Origin: Halpernia sp048269545
GTDB lineage: Bacteria; Bacteroidota; Bacteroidia; Flavobacteriales; Weeksellaceae
NCBI RefSeq assembly: GCF_048269545.1
Contig: NZ_JBLXIJ010000002.1
Coordinates: 372,001-436,000, forward strand
Direction: 5' to 3'
DNA length: 64,000 nt
The notes under the pieces were generated by a model. The model searched no databases and was not told where the DNA came from. It saw only the letters and a program-made list of their open reading frames with translations. Position numbers and translations under genes: made by a program. Positions 40,086-49,123 of this stretch are shown piece after piece (within the stretch, counting starts at the first letter, position 1; every line of letters begins with the position of its first letter).

Positions 40086-41786
40086 ATGAAAGAATTTTTT
40101 AATAGAGAAAGAATTAGAAAAAGTAAAAAAAGTCAGTATATTATTTACTGTATTTTATTTTTAATACTTTTTATTCCCAATTTTTTCACGCTACTTTATG
40201 CGGGTGATTTGCATGGTAATCTTAAAATGAGTTTATCTTATTTAATATTATCTTTATTTGTTTGGTTATTACCACTTCTTTTCTTGAATGTGAAAAACTA
40301 TTTTAGATTAGGACTATTTTTTTTCTTATTTGCGCCTCTCGAGATTGGATTTGTAAAAGTAACCGGCGTTCCTATAAATATTGGTTTAATGGAGTCTATT
40401 TTAAACACGAATTTTTTAGAAGCCAAAGAGCAAATATTCTCAAACTTACCTACTTTATATTTTTTAATTTTAATATTAATTTTCTATTGTTATTTATTAA
40501 CTTTTGTAAATGAAAACAGTTTAAAAAGAAAATGGAAAATAGCACTATTCTCTATTTTTCTATTTCTAAATGTTACTTTATACTATAATATGTTTTCATT
40601 ATTACCAAATTATCTTTCTTTTAGGGATAAATTAATAGATTCTTTTAATAACACCACAAAAAAATACGAAAAGGTTTTTCCAGCAAATGTTGTTTTAAAT
40701 ACAATTTACGCAATCAATTCAAATATAAAAAATAAAAATTTTGCTAAAGAAATTGAAAATTTTAGTTTCAATGCGAAACAGAAATCTATTAATTCCGAAA
40801 ATGAAATTTATATTTTAGTGATTGGCGAAAGTGCAAGACGACATAACTTTCATCTCTATGGATATCCTAGAGAAACCACTCCAGAGTTAGAAAAAATAAA
40901 AAATCTAATTCCTTTTACAAACGTAAATAGTACTGCAACACTCACTTTATTGTCTGTTCCACAGATTATTACCAGAGCAAATCCTGAAAATTTTGATCTA
41001 CAATTTAAAGAAAAAACTATTTTAGATATTTTTCATGAAGCCAATTATTATACCGCTTGGATTGGAACACAGTCCCTCTCAACACCAGTTATAAAAAGAT
41101 TAGAGAGGGTTTGTAATTATAATTATGTGCTAAAAATGGACACAAGTTCCGGGAATTTTTATGATGGTGATATTTTAAAAAATATTCAAAAAGTGATTGA
41201 TGAGAAAAGCAATAAAAAGAAATTTATAATCATTCATTCTTTAGGAAGCCATTTCCGATATTCAAATAGATATCCTTCAAATTTTGAAAAATTTAAACCA
41301 AATATTAGTAAGTCTGGTTACAGCAATATTGGCTTAGAATATAAAAAAGAACTTATTAATTCTTACGACAATTCTATATTTTACACAGATTATTTCTTGT
41401 CATCCATTATTAAAAAAGTTCAAAAAGCAAATGCAGTAAGTGGTTTAATTTATCTTTCAGATCACGGTGAAAATTTATATGATGATAATAAAAATTTCTC
41501 ACACGGAAGTGAAAAACCACCAAAATTTGAATATAAAATACCTTATTTAGTTTGGTTTTCTGAAAAATATAAGGATTTGTATCCAAATAAAGTTGAAGCT
41601 TTAAAAAAAAATAAGGATAAAAAAGCTTCTTCTATTGCTACTTTTTATTCTTTATCAGATATGGCAAATATAAGTTATAAACATTCTGAAGAGGAAATAA
41701 ATAAGAGTATTTTTAACTTAAATTATAAAGAACCCATAAAAAGAAAAATTTTAAATAGTAAAAAAGAAGTAATTACTGTAGAATAA
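40086..41786 (+). CDS. LPS phosphoethanolamine transferase, EptA/CptA-like
   Basis: 566-aa inner-membrane enzyme. About five N-terminal transmembrane helices (residues 18-180) and a periplasmic sulfatase-like catalytic domain with GESARRHNFHLYGYPRETTP (the nucleophile Thr lies in the ATLTLLSVPQ stretch), IIHSLGSHFRYSNRYP and LSDHGENLYDD metal ligands. It would add phosphoethanolamine to lipid A or core sugars, which in other bacteria lowers binding of cationic peptides. Last gene of the five-gene run. Confidence 0.9.
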   Translation: MKEFFNRERIRKSKKSQYIIYCILFLILFIPNFFTLLYAGDLHGNLKMSLSYLILSLFVWLLPLLFLNVKNYFRLGLFFFLFAPLEIGFVKVTGVPINIGLMESILNTNFLEAKEQIFSNLPTLYFLILILIFYCYLLTFVNENSLKRKWKIALFSIFLFLNVTLYYNMFSLLPNYLSFRDKLIDSFNNTTKKYEKVFPANVVLNTIYAINSNIKNKNFAKEIENFSFNAKQKSINSENEIYILVIGESARRHNFHLYGYPRETTPELEKIKNLIPFTNVNSTATLTLLSVPQIITRANPENFDLQFKEKTILDIFHEANYYTAWIGTQSLSTPVIKRLERVCNYNYVLKMDTSSGNFYDGDILKNIQKVIDEKSNKKKFIIIHSLGSHFRYSNRYPSNFEKFKPNISKSGYSNIGLEYKKELINSYDNSIFYTDYFLSSIIKKVQKANAVSGLIYLSDHGENLYDDNKNFSHGSEKPPKFEYKIPYLVWFSEKYKDLYPNKVEALKKNKDKKASSIATFYSLSDMANISYKHSEEEINKSIFNLNYKEPIKRKILNSKKEVITVE

Positions 41787-41823
41787 TAGTTCTAAAGAAA
41801 ATCACCATTCATAAAGAATTTCT

Positions 41824-41831
41824 TATCTTTG
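41824..41831 (+). promoter_or_regulatory. -7 box of the small acidic protein gene
   Basis: TATCTTTG, a perfect TAnnTTTG, 23 nt before the ATG at 41855. Confidence 0.5.
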
Positions 41832-41854
41832 AGCCGAAATTAAAATTTTAAAAA

Positions 41855-42094
41855 ATGAAATTACCAAAGTTTTTATTAGCGGATAATTCCGATATGCCGG
41901 AAGATTTATTTGTGGTACACACAGAATATCCAAGATTTATTTTAAATGTTGAAGAAGAAGAGGTTGAATGGTTTGATGATTTGGAAGGCGACGACGAAGA
42001 AACAATGGCAGATGAAGCAACTAAAGTTGTAGAACAAGCCTTTAAATGGTGTGATGAAGAATTAGCAAAATATGACGAAGAAGACGAAGATTAA
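41855..42094 (+). CDS. Small acidic conserved protein, unknown
   Basis: 79 aa. The N-terminal half is ordered-looking (LPKFLLADNSDMPEDLFVVH, EYPRFILNVEEEEVEWFDD), followed by an acidic helix ending in DEELAKYDEEDED. No known domain, signal or membrane segment. It has its own perfect -7 box and a terminator, so it is a real, separately transcribed gene. Confidence 0.75.
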   Translation: MKLPKFLLADNSDMPEDLFVVHTEYPRFILNVEEEEVEWFDDLEGDDEETMADEATKVVEQAFKWCDEELAKYDEEDED

Positions 42095-42121
42095 TTTTTA
42101 TTCTAAATAAAATTACAAAAT

Positions 42122-42151
42122 AAAAGAACTCAGAAATGGGTTCTTTTTTTT
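42122..42151 (+). terminator. Terminator of the small acidic gene
   Basis: AAAAGAACTC and GGGTTCTTTT pair (one mismatch region at the loop) with a following T run, about 28 bp after the stop. Confidence 0.75.
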
Positions 42152-42240
42152 GTTTAATATTTAAATAATTCATAAAAAGATTAAGAAAAAAGATTGAGCT
42201 CAAGAAAAAAATTATAATTTAGTGCAAAAATTAATTTACA

Positions 42241-44103
42241 ATGAAAAAATACAGTTCGGTTTTTGTCCTCTTTATCTTCATTTTATCATTTTCACAAGGA
42301 GCAAAAACAGCAAAATCCAATTATGTACAAGAACATTACACTAAAAAAGAATTGTACATTACTATGCGAGACGGGGTGAAACTATTTACATCTATTTACA
42401 CACCAAAAGATATTTCTAAAAATAAAAAATATCCAATTTTAATGCAGAGAACTTGTTACAGCGTTGCTCCTTACGGAGAAAATACCTTTAAAACTTCTTT
42501 AGGTCCAAATAAATATTTAATGAATGATGAATATATTTTTGTTTATCAAGATGTTCGTGGAAGGTATATGAGTGAAGGAACTTTCACCAATATGACACCA
42601 CAAGTTGAACATAAAACCAAACAAAATGTGGATGAAAGTACCGATACTTATGATACTGTAGATTGGATGGTAAAAAACCTTCCAAATAACAATGGAAAAG
42701 TGGGACAATATGGAACTTCTTATCCAGGTTTTTACACTGCAGTTGGACTTTTAGCGCATCATCCAGCTTTGGTTGCGTCTTCTCCACAAGCTCCCATTTC
42801 TAATTTTTGGAATGATGATTTTCTTCATAACGGTAGATTTTTATTAGGATATTTTAGAACTTTTCCAGTATTTGGAATTCAAAAAACTGCTCCAACTCCA
42901 AACGCATGGTTTGCAGATTCTATGATTCCCAAATATTCTGATGATGGTTTAAAATTCTATCAAGATATGGGCGTTTTAAAAGATGGAGTTGATAAATATT
43001 ATAAAAATAATTTCTTCATGCAAGAAATTATGGATCATCCAAACTATGATGATTACTGGCAAAAAAGAAATTTATTACCACATCTAAAAGATGTTAATCA
43101 AGCGGTTTTAGTTGTCGGTGGTTGGTTTGATGCAGAAGATTTATCGGGTCCGTTAAACATTTACAAAACCATCCAAAAAACTTCACCAAAAGCAAAAAGT
43201 ACCATTGTAATGGGACCATTTTCTCATGGCGCATGGGGAAGAGAAACTGGAAAAGCGTATCACAATGATATTTATTTCGGAGACAGTATTGCAACTTATT
43301 ATCAAAAAAATCTTGAAACTAAATTTTTCTCCCATTATTTAAAAGGAAATTCCAAAGAAGATTCTGGAATTCCAGAAGCGGTGATGTTTGATACAGGTGC
43401 AAAAAAATGGCGCGAATTTGCAGAATATCCTCCAAAAAATGCTGAGAAAAAAGATTTCTATTTTGTAGATAATAAAATCGAAATGCAACCTTCTCAAACT
43501 TTTACCGAATATTACAGTGATCCAAATAAACCTGTTGTTAGTTCAGAAAATTTAAAAGATTTCAATGGTTTTACACCAAGAAATTATATGAGTGAAGACC
43601 AAAGATTTGCAGACATGCGACCAGATGTTGCGACTTTTACTACCGATGTTTTAACAGAAGACATCACATTTGGTGGAGAATTATTAGCAAAATTAAATAT
43701 TTCTTCCACTTCCACAGACGCCGATTTTATTGTGAAGTTAATAGATATTTATCCTGAAAATGAGCCAGAAAATCCGGACAAACCAAATGTAATTTTACAA
43801 AATTATCACCAAATGGTAAGAAGTGAAATTATGCCTGCAAGATTCAGAAATTCTATTGAAAAACCTGAAGCTTTAGTTCCAAACCAAAAAACAATCGTTA
43901 ATGTAAAACTTCAAGATGTAATGCACACTTTCAAAAAAGGGCACAAAATACAAGTGCAAATTGAAAGCACTTGGTTTCCTTTGTTTGTGGTAAATCCACA
44001 GAAATTTATTCCAAATGTGAATTTAGCGACAAAGGCAGATTACACGAAAGCGTTTATTAAAATTTATGGCGATAGTAAATTGGAAGCGGACGTTTTGAAA
44101 TAG
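42241..44103 (+). CDS. CocE/NonD family hydrolase (X-Pro dipeptidyl-peptidase S15 type), secreted
   Basis: 620 aa with a cleavable signal peptide (MKKYSSVFVLFIFILSFSQG). An alpha/beta-hydrolase domain with the nucleophile Ser160 in GQYGTSYPGF, the family VYQDVRGRYMSEG and a downstream Asp/His-bearing VVGGWFDAEDLSGP and GPFSHGAWGRE. A C-terminal jelly-roll domain begins near residue 450. Members cleave esters, amides or acylated beta-lactams; the substrate is unknown. Probably periplasmic. Confidence 0.9.
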   Translation: MKKYSSVFVLFIFILSFSQGAKTAKSNYVQEHYTKKELYITMRDGVKLFTSIYTPKDISKNKKYPILMQRTCYSVAPYGENTFKTSLGPNKYLMNDEYIFVYQDVRGRYMSEGTFTNMTPQVEHKTKQNVDESTDTYDTVDWMVKNLPNNNGKVGQYGTSYPGFYTAVGLLAHHPALVASSPQAPISNFWNDDFLHNGRFLLGYFRTFPVFGIQKTAPTPNAWFADSMIPKYSDDGLKFYQDMGVLKDGVDKYYKNNFFMQEIMDHPNYDDYWQKRNLLPHLKDVNQAVLVVGGWFDAEDLSGPLNIYKTIQKTSPKAKSTIVMGPFSHGAWGRETGKAYHNDIYFGDSIATYYQKNLETKFFSHYLKGNSKEDSGIPEAVMFDTGAKKWREFAEYPPKNAEKKDFYFVDNKIEMQPSQTFTEYYSDPNKPVVSSENLKDFNGFTPRNYMSEDQRFADMRPDVATFTTDVLTEDITFGGELLAKLNISSTSTDADFIVKLIDIYPENEPENPDKPNVILQNYHQMVRSEIMPARFRNSIEKPEALVPNQKTIVNVKLQDVMHTFKKGHKIQVQIESTWFPLFVVNPQKFIPNVNLATKADYTKAFIKIYGDSKLEADVLK

Positions 44104-44149
44104 TTGCCAATTGTCAATTGATAGTTCTCAATTGAAAAATTATAAAATA

Positions 44150-44178
44150 AAAAGTGCAGAAAGATCTTCTGCACTTTT
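44150..44178. terminator. Bidirectional terminator between convergent genes
   Basis: AAAAGTGCAGAA and TTCTGCACTTTT form a perfect 12-bp stem around GATC-like loop bases, with A/T runs on both sides. Confidence 0.85.
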
Positions 44179-44210
44179 TTATTAAACGTTTTAAAATCTT
44201 AAATTTAAAC

Positions 44211-44618
44211 CTACATTTTATTAAATCTCAAAAGCAGTAAATCTCCTTTATACAATTCTAAAACATTATCTTTTACCACGTATTTTGTAGTTTCACTCAG
44301 TAATTTTAAATAATTGGTTTCAACTTCCATGTGTTGACACATTTTTCTGGTAGAACCAATGTTTTTTACACTGAAATTTCCTACAGTTGGATCTAAATTA
44401 ACCTCATTAGAAAAATAATTATTGCAACCTGCATTTCCTGTAACATTTCCTGCTTTGATTAACAAAGTTGGTGTAATATCATTTATTGTTTCTGCTAATT
44501 TCCAGCTGGAATCATTTATTGAAGCTTGACTTGTACTCGATTTAGATTTTAAACCATTGATTGAAGAGCAAGATGCAAGCAAAAAAATGCCGCAAAAAGC
44601 GAGGATTATATTTTTCAT
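44211..44618 (-). CDS. META domain (HslJ-like) lipoprotein
   Basis: 135 aa. Signal peptide with lipobox L-A-S-C (Cys17 in LLASCSSING), then a META domain with NDSSWKLAETINDITP, GNAGCNNYFSNEV and the STRKMCQHMEVETNYLKLL region. META-domain proteins are small envelope proteins; HslJ is linked to heat and novobiocin resistance in E. coli. Function here unknown. The gene follows pheT by 28 bp on the same strand and may be read from the same transcript. Confidence 0.88.
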   Translation of the reverse strand: MKNIILAFCGIFLLASCSSINGLKSKSSTSQASINDSSWKLAETINDITPTLLIKAGNVTGNAGCNNYFSNEVNLDPTVGNFSVKNIGSTRKMCQHMEVETNYLKLLSETTKYVVKDNVLELYKGDLLLLRFNKM

Positions 44619-44646
44619 AATTTTTATTTTTAGTATTTAAAATTAA

Positions 44647-47043
44647 TTATCGAAGTTCCGCATTAAACTCAGATTTAAAAGATTTAATCAAAACATTCAT
44701 CACTTCAGAAATGTCTTTTTCTTCCAAGGTTTTTTCTTCATTTAATAACTCGAAACTTAAAGCGTAAGATTTTTTTCCTTCTGGTAAATTTTGTCCTTCA
44801 TAAACATCAAATAAATTTACGTTTTTTAAAAATTTTGATGGATTCTTTTTTGCCGATGCATAAAGCTCTGCATAAGTAATTTGTTTATCTAACAATAAAG
44901 CCAAATCACGACGGATTTTATTAAACTTTGGAATATCTATAAATTTAAAATTGTCTTTAATTCTTAATTGTTCGCAGTTTTCCAATTCTATTTCAGCATA
45001 AAAAACTTCTTGATCAACATCTGCATCTTTCAATAATTCAGGTGAAACTTTGCCCAATTTTGCTAAAGTTTTTCCATTAAATTTAAATTCTAAAGCTTCA
45101 GAAAATCGGGAATCTTCCAAAGGTAATTCTTCAAATTTAAGTTTCAATTTATCAAGTAAAAGAATAACGTAAGATTTTAAATAATAAAAATTAGTTGCGG
45201 ATTTTGGCAACATCCAGTTTTCTGAGTGGTTTCTTCCTGTTACCAAAAACGCCAATTGTTTGCGTTCTTCGTATTTCTCTTTTTTGTGGTAAATTTTACC
45301 CAATTCAAAGAATTTTAAATCCGCATTTTTTCTATTAATATTATAAGCTGCATTTTCTAAAAGCCCTTCCAAAAGTGATTTCCGCATAAAAGCCAAATCG
45401 CTGCTTAAAGGATTTAGTAATTTTACAGCATCGGTTTCATCTTTCACAGAACGCAAAGAATTATTCATTACTTCATTAAAACCTTGACTTTGAAGCGTTC
45501 TTGCCCAAGAATTTTCCAGCGCATCTTGATCGTCTAAACTTAAAGTAACAGGTGAAAAAGAAAATTTTTCTGGAATATCAATTCTATTATAACCAAAAAT
45601 CCGAAGAATTTCTTCTATCACATCTATTTCGCGAGTAACATCGGCTCTGTAAGGCGGAACAGACAATTCTAAACCATCATTTATTTCATTTAAAATTTCA
45701 ATATCCAAATATTTTAAAATTTCTTTCACTTTTGCACGGTGAATTTTCATTCCTAAAATTTGGTCTAATTTAGAATATCTAAAAAGCAAATAATTATTTT
45801 CTATTTTCTCTGGATAAAATTCTAAAATCTCTCCTACTAATTTTCCGTGTGCTATTTCTTCAATCATTTTTATCGCAACCAACAAAGCTTTTCTTGCACT
45901 TTTACCATCAATTCCACGTTCAAATCTGAATGAAGCATCGGTATTTAATCCATGAAATTTTGCAGCTTTTCTTATTGCAACTGGATTAAAATAAGCACTT
46001 TCTAAAACAATTTTTGTGGTTTCTGCAGAAACGCCAGAATTTTCACCACCAAAAACACCTGCGATACACATTGGATTTTGCTTGCCATCTTTAATCATAA
46101 TTTCTGCACCATTCAAAGTGCGTTCTACTCCATCTAAAGTTTTAAATTTCGTTCCTTTTGGAGAAGAACCAACTATGATTTTATTTCCTTTAATTTTTGC
46201 TGCATCAAATGCGTGCAAAGGTTGTCCAAGTCCGTGAAGAACGTAATTTGTAATATCTACAACGTTATTTATTGGATTTAAACCGATCGCTTTTAATCGG
46301 TCTTTTAACCAATTTGGAGATTCGGAAATTTTAATATTTTCAATAACTGCACCTAAATATCTAGGAACTAATTCTGAATTTTCTACTTCAATTTGAAAAT
46401 TATGACTGCCAGAAATTTCAGGTTCTTCAACTTCTAACTTCTTGAAATCAGATTTCAACTGGTTGCTGGAAAGGAAAGCGTTTAAATCACGAGCAACGCC
46501 GTAATGTGACATTGCATCGGTTCTGTTTGGCGTTAAACCAATTTCATAAACTTCGTCCTGCGTGATCTCAAAATATTTTTTAAATAATTCGCCCGTTTTA
46601 TAATCATTATCTAGAATCATAATTCCGCCATGATCATCGCTTAAGCCTAATTCATCTTCCGCACAGATCATGCCTTCCGAAACTTCACCGCGGATTTTTG
46701 CTTTTTTAATTTCAAAGGAATTTCCAGATTTGTCGTACAATTTTGTTCCAACTAAAGCAACTGGAACGGTTTGTCCGGCAGCAACATTTGGCGCTCCACA
46801 AACAATTTGCAGGATATTTTCTGCACCAACATCAACGGTGGTAATGTTCAATTTATCAGCATTTGGATGTTTTTCACAGGTCAAAACTTTACCCACAACA
46901 ATTCCTTCAAGGCTGCCTTTTATATTTTCAAATTTTTCTACACCTTCCACTTCCAGACCAATATCCGTAAGATATTCGCTGATTTTATCTGTATTAAGCT
47001 CGGTGCTTATAAAATCTTTAAGCCAATTATTTGAAATTTTCAT
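44647..47043 (-). CDS. pheT: Phenylalanyl-tRNA synthetase beta subunit
   Basis: 798 aa; with PheS it charges tRNA-Phe. Domains in order: OB/EMAP-like tRNA-binding domain (about 40-150, GKVLTCEKHPNADKLNITTV), B3/4 editing domain (about 215-375, DITNYVLHGLGQPLHAFDA), B5 (about 405-470), catalytic-like core, and the C-terminal FDX-ACB anticodon domain (about 705-797, FNKIRRDLALLLDKQITY). Full length. pheS is not adjacent. Five tandem heptamers lie directly before the start codon. Confidence 0.97.
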   Translation of the reverse strand: MKISNNWLKDFISTELNTDKISEYLTDIGLEVEGVEKFENIKGSLEGIVVGKVLTCEKHPNADKLNITTVDVGAENILQIVCGAPNVAAGQTVPVALVGTKLYDKSGNSFEIKKAKIRGEVSEGMICAEDELGLSDDHGGIMILDNDYKTGELFKKYFEITQDEVYEIGLTPNRTDAMSHYGVARDLNAFLSSNQLKSDFKKLEVEEPEISGSHNFQIEVENSELVPRYLGAVIENIKISESPNWLKDRLKAIGLNPINNVVDITNYVLHGLGQPLHAFDAAKIKGNKIIVGSSPKGTKFKTLDGVERTLNGAEIMIKDGKQNPMCIAGVFGGENSGVSAETTKIVLESAYFNPVAIRKAAKFHGLNTDASFRFERGIDGKSARKALLVAIKMIEEIAHGKLVGEILEFYPEKIENNYLLFRYSKLDQILGMKIHRAKVKEILKYLDIEILNEINDGLELSVPPYRADVTREIDVIEEILRIFGYNRIDIPEKFSFSPVTLSLDDQDALENSWARTLQSQGFNEVMNNSLRSVKDETDAVKLLNPLSSDLAFMRKSLLEGLLENAAYNINRKNADLKFFELGKIYHKKEKYEERKQLAFLVTGRNHSENWMLPKSATNFYYLKSYVILLLDKLKLKFEELPLEDSRFSEALEFKFNGKTLAKLGKVSPELLKDADVDQEVFYAEIELENCEQLRIKDNFKFIDIPKFNKIRRDLALLLDKQITYAELYASAKKNPSKFLKNVNLFDVYEGQNLPEGKKSYALSFELLNEEKTLEEKDISEVMNVLIKSFKSEFNAELR

Positions 47044-47048
47044 TTGTG

Positions 47049-47083
47049 TTTTAGATTTTAGATTTTAGATTTTAGATTTTAGA
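47049..47083. repeat. Five exact TTTTAGA tandem repeats before pheT
   Basis: TTTTAGA is repeated five times without error (35 bp), ending 5 bp upstream of the pheT ATG (minus strand reads TCTAAAA x5). It occupies the place where a ribosome binding site or leader would be. Copy number could vary by slippage. Confidence 0.85.
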
Positions 47084-47121
47084 CTAAAAACTAAAAAAAA
47101 CTTTGTTATATTAAATAAGAA

Positions 47122-47147
47122 GAGATTTGAGAAAAGTCTCAAATCTC
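47122..47147 (-). terminator. Terminator-like hairpin after dnaN
   Basis: GAGATTTGAGA (47122-47132) and TCTCAAATCTC (47137-47147) form a perfect 11-bp stem with a 4-nt loop, 30 bp after the dnaN stop on the minus strand. The following T run is short and mixed. Confidence 0.65.
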
Positions 47148-47176
47148 AAATCTATATTTCTCAAATCTTATAATTT

Positions 47177-48307
47177 CTACATCCCAATTACAGGCATAGA
47201 AAGCATTAAAATGTGTTCGTTATCTTCTAAACCATCGACTGGTTCTATAATTCCTGGTCGGTTTGGTTGTGACATTTTCATTGTAATATCGTCAGAATTT
47301 AAAACTGAAAGCATTTCCGTTAAAAATTTAGAACTGAAACCGATATTGATATCTTCTCCGTTATAATCACATGGAATTTGCATATCTGCTTTGTTTGCAT
47401 ATTCTGTATCTTCTGCGTGAAGATGTAAAATATTTCCAGATAATTTAAATCTAATTTGATTGGTAGATTTGTTACTCATAATAGATGCTCTTCTAATTGC
47501 ACTCAACAAAAGATTTCTATTAATTGTCAAAACATTCGGGTTTTCTTTTGGAATTACTGCGGTATAATTTGGATATTTTCCATCGATTAATCTACAAATC
47601 CAAATATTATTTCCGAAAGTAAATTTCGCCATATTTTCATTAAAATCTATCGCAACATCTTCATTAGAATTGGCAAGAATATTTTTGAAAATAGACAATG
47701 GTTTTTTCGGCATAATGAATTCCATTGCTTCTGCATTTACTAAATCTTCTCTTTTGTAAACCACCAAACGGTGAGAATCTGTAGAAACAAAATTGGTTTC
47801 ATCTTCTTTAAATTGAAACAAAACACCCGTCATTACTGGACGAAGTGAATCATTACTGGTTGCAAAAAGTGTATTTGCTAAAGCTTCAGATAAAATCCCA
47901 GAAGGAATTGTAATACTTTGTGAAGATTCAAATTCTGGAACATCTGGATAATCTTCTGCATTGTCTAAAGCAACAGCAAAATTATCTTTTTCATCTAAAA
48001 TTTCTAGCAAACTTCCGTTTCCATCTTCTGATTCTTTCACAGAAAGCGTTAAAGGTTGTTCCCCGTAAGTTTTCACAAAATCCTGAAAAATTTTCGCAGG
48101 AACCGCAAATTTTCCTTCATCATCAGATTTTACTTCAATTGTAGTAATTAAAGTAGTTTCGCCATCAGAAGCAGTAAGCTTTAAAATATTTTCTTTTAAA
48201 TCAAAAAGAAAATTTTCTAATATTGGTCTAGATTGGGAGGTTGAAATTACACCACTTACAATTTGTAAAGCTTTCTGTAATTCGCCACTTGCAACAATAA
48301 ATTTCAT
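47177..48307 (-). CDS. dnaN: DNA polymerase III beta sliding clamp
   Basis: 376 aa; forms the ring clamp that tethers polymerase to DNA. Three repeated clamp folds (about 1-120, 128-245, 246-375). Typical segments: ISTSQSRPILENFLF, TDSHRLVVYKRE, GKYPNYTAVIPKENP and the C-terminal LMLSMPVIGM. It is not next to dnaA or an origin here, which is usual in this phylum. A perfect -7 box lies 21 nt upstream. Confidence 0.97.
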   Translation of the reverse strand: MKFIVASGELQKALQIVSGVISTSQSRPILENFLFDLKENILKLTASDGETTLITTIEVKSDDEGKFAVPAKIFQDFVKTYGEQPLTLSVKESEDGNGSLLEILDEKDNFAVALDNAEDYPDVPEFESSQSITIPSGILSEALANTLFATSNDSLRPVMTGVLFQFKEDETNFVSTDSHRLVVYKREDLVNAEAMEFIMPKKPLSIFKNILANSNEDVAIDFNENMAKFTFGNNIWICRLIDGKYPNYTAVIPKENPNVLTINRNLLLSAIRRASIMSNKSTNQIRFKLSGNILHLHAEDTEYANKADMQIPCDYNGEDINIGFSSKFLTEMLSVLNSDDITMKMSQPNRPGIIEPVDGLEDNEHILMLSMPVIGM

Positions 48308-48328
48308 TCAAAAATTTTTATATGACGA

Positions 48329-48336
48329 CAAAGATA
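48329..48336 (-). promoter_or_regulatory. -7 box of dnaN
   Basis: On the minus strand this reads TATCTTTG, a perfect TAnnTTTG, 21 nt before the start codon. Confidence 0.55.
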
Positions 48337-48404
48337 ATGATTTGACTTTAAAAACTCAAAGCCAATTTTGGTTAAATATATTTAGAATGAAAAAGTTATC
48401 AACA

Positions 48405-49121
48405 TTAATCATTAATATTTAAATTTTGAGTAGATTTTTCTTTTAAATTTTCTAAATTAATACTAAAAGCCAAATACAAAAAATGAAAATTTCTATTTGA
48501 AATCACACCAAATTCTCTTTGCCAAAGATAACCTGAAGAAAGACTTATTTCTTTATTGAATTGATAAGAAAGTCCTGCAAAAAAACGGTTTCTTGCAAAA
48601 CTAGGTTTCATTGGAATTACAAAGAAAACCTCATCATAAATATTGGCTGAAATGGTTCCTTTTTCTACTTTTTTAGAATTTAAAGGTGCAGAAATATTTA
48701 AACGATAACGAAAGCGATTTCTTTTTGAATGTGCGCTTTTCTTCGGTTCATAAAACCAACTCTGCTCGGCGCGGAAACGATTTTCAAATTTGAAAATTCC
48801 TGAATTTAAATTAATTACATCTTGCAAAAAAATACGAAATTCTTCTTTAGACAAAGACTTTTCGGTATAATTTACATAACGTCCAATTCCAATTAAAGGT
48901 TTGTGATTTTTAGTCAAATTATAACCGATTCCACCTTTCAATTCATAATAATCTGGATAAGAAAAATCTTCAATTCCACGCAACTGAACTTCAGTAAACA
49001 GAAAATATTTAGAATTAAACTGATAATTTAAAGAAATAGCATTGTATGAAGAAAGATTTTCTTTTTGCGCTTTAAAAAGAATGAGGAAAAAGACTGCAAA
49101 AAAAATCAAAACCTTCCTCAT
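48405..49121 (-). CDS. DUF2490 outer-membrane protein
   Basis: 238 aa. Signal peptide (MRKVLIFFAVFFLILFKAQ), then a beta-barrel-like body with the conserved FENRFRAEQSWF segment and a C-terminal strand FHFLYLAFSINL. The DUF2490 family has no known function. It starts 2 bp after the TonB-dependent receptor stop, so the pair is co-transcribed and the two outer-membrane proteins may act together. Confidence 0.85.
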   Translation of the reverse strand: MRKVLIFFAVFFLILFKAQKENLSSYNAISLNYQFNSKYFLFTEVQLRGIEDFSYPDYYELKGGIGYNLTKNHKPLIGIGRYVNYTEKSLSKEEFRIFLQDVINLNSGIFKFENRFRAEQSWFYEPKKSAHSKRNRFRYRLNISAPLNSKKVEKGTISANIYDEVFFVIPMKPSFARNRFFAGLSYQFNKEISLSSGYLWQREFGVISNRNFHFLYLAFSINLENLKEKSTQNLNIND

Positions 49122-49123
49122 TT

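Noticed and set aside
47049..47083. CRISPR-like array
   Set aside because: The units are 7 bp with no spacers and no cas genes; it is a simple tandem repeat.
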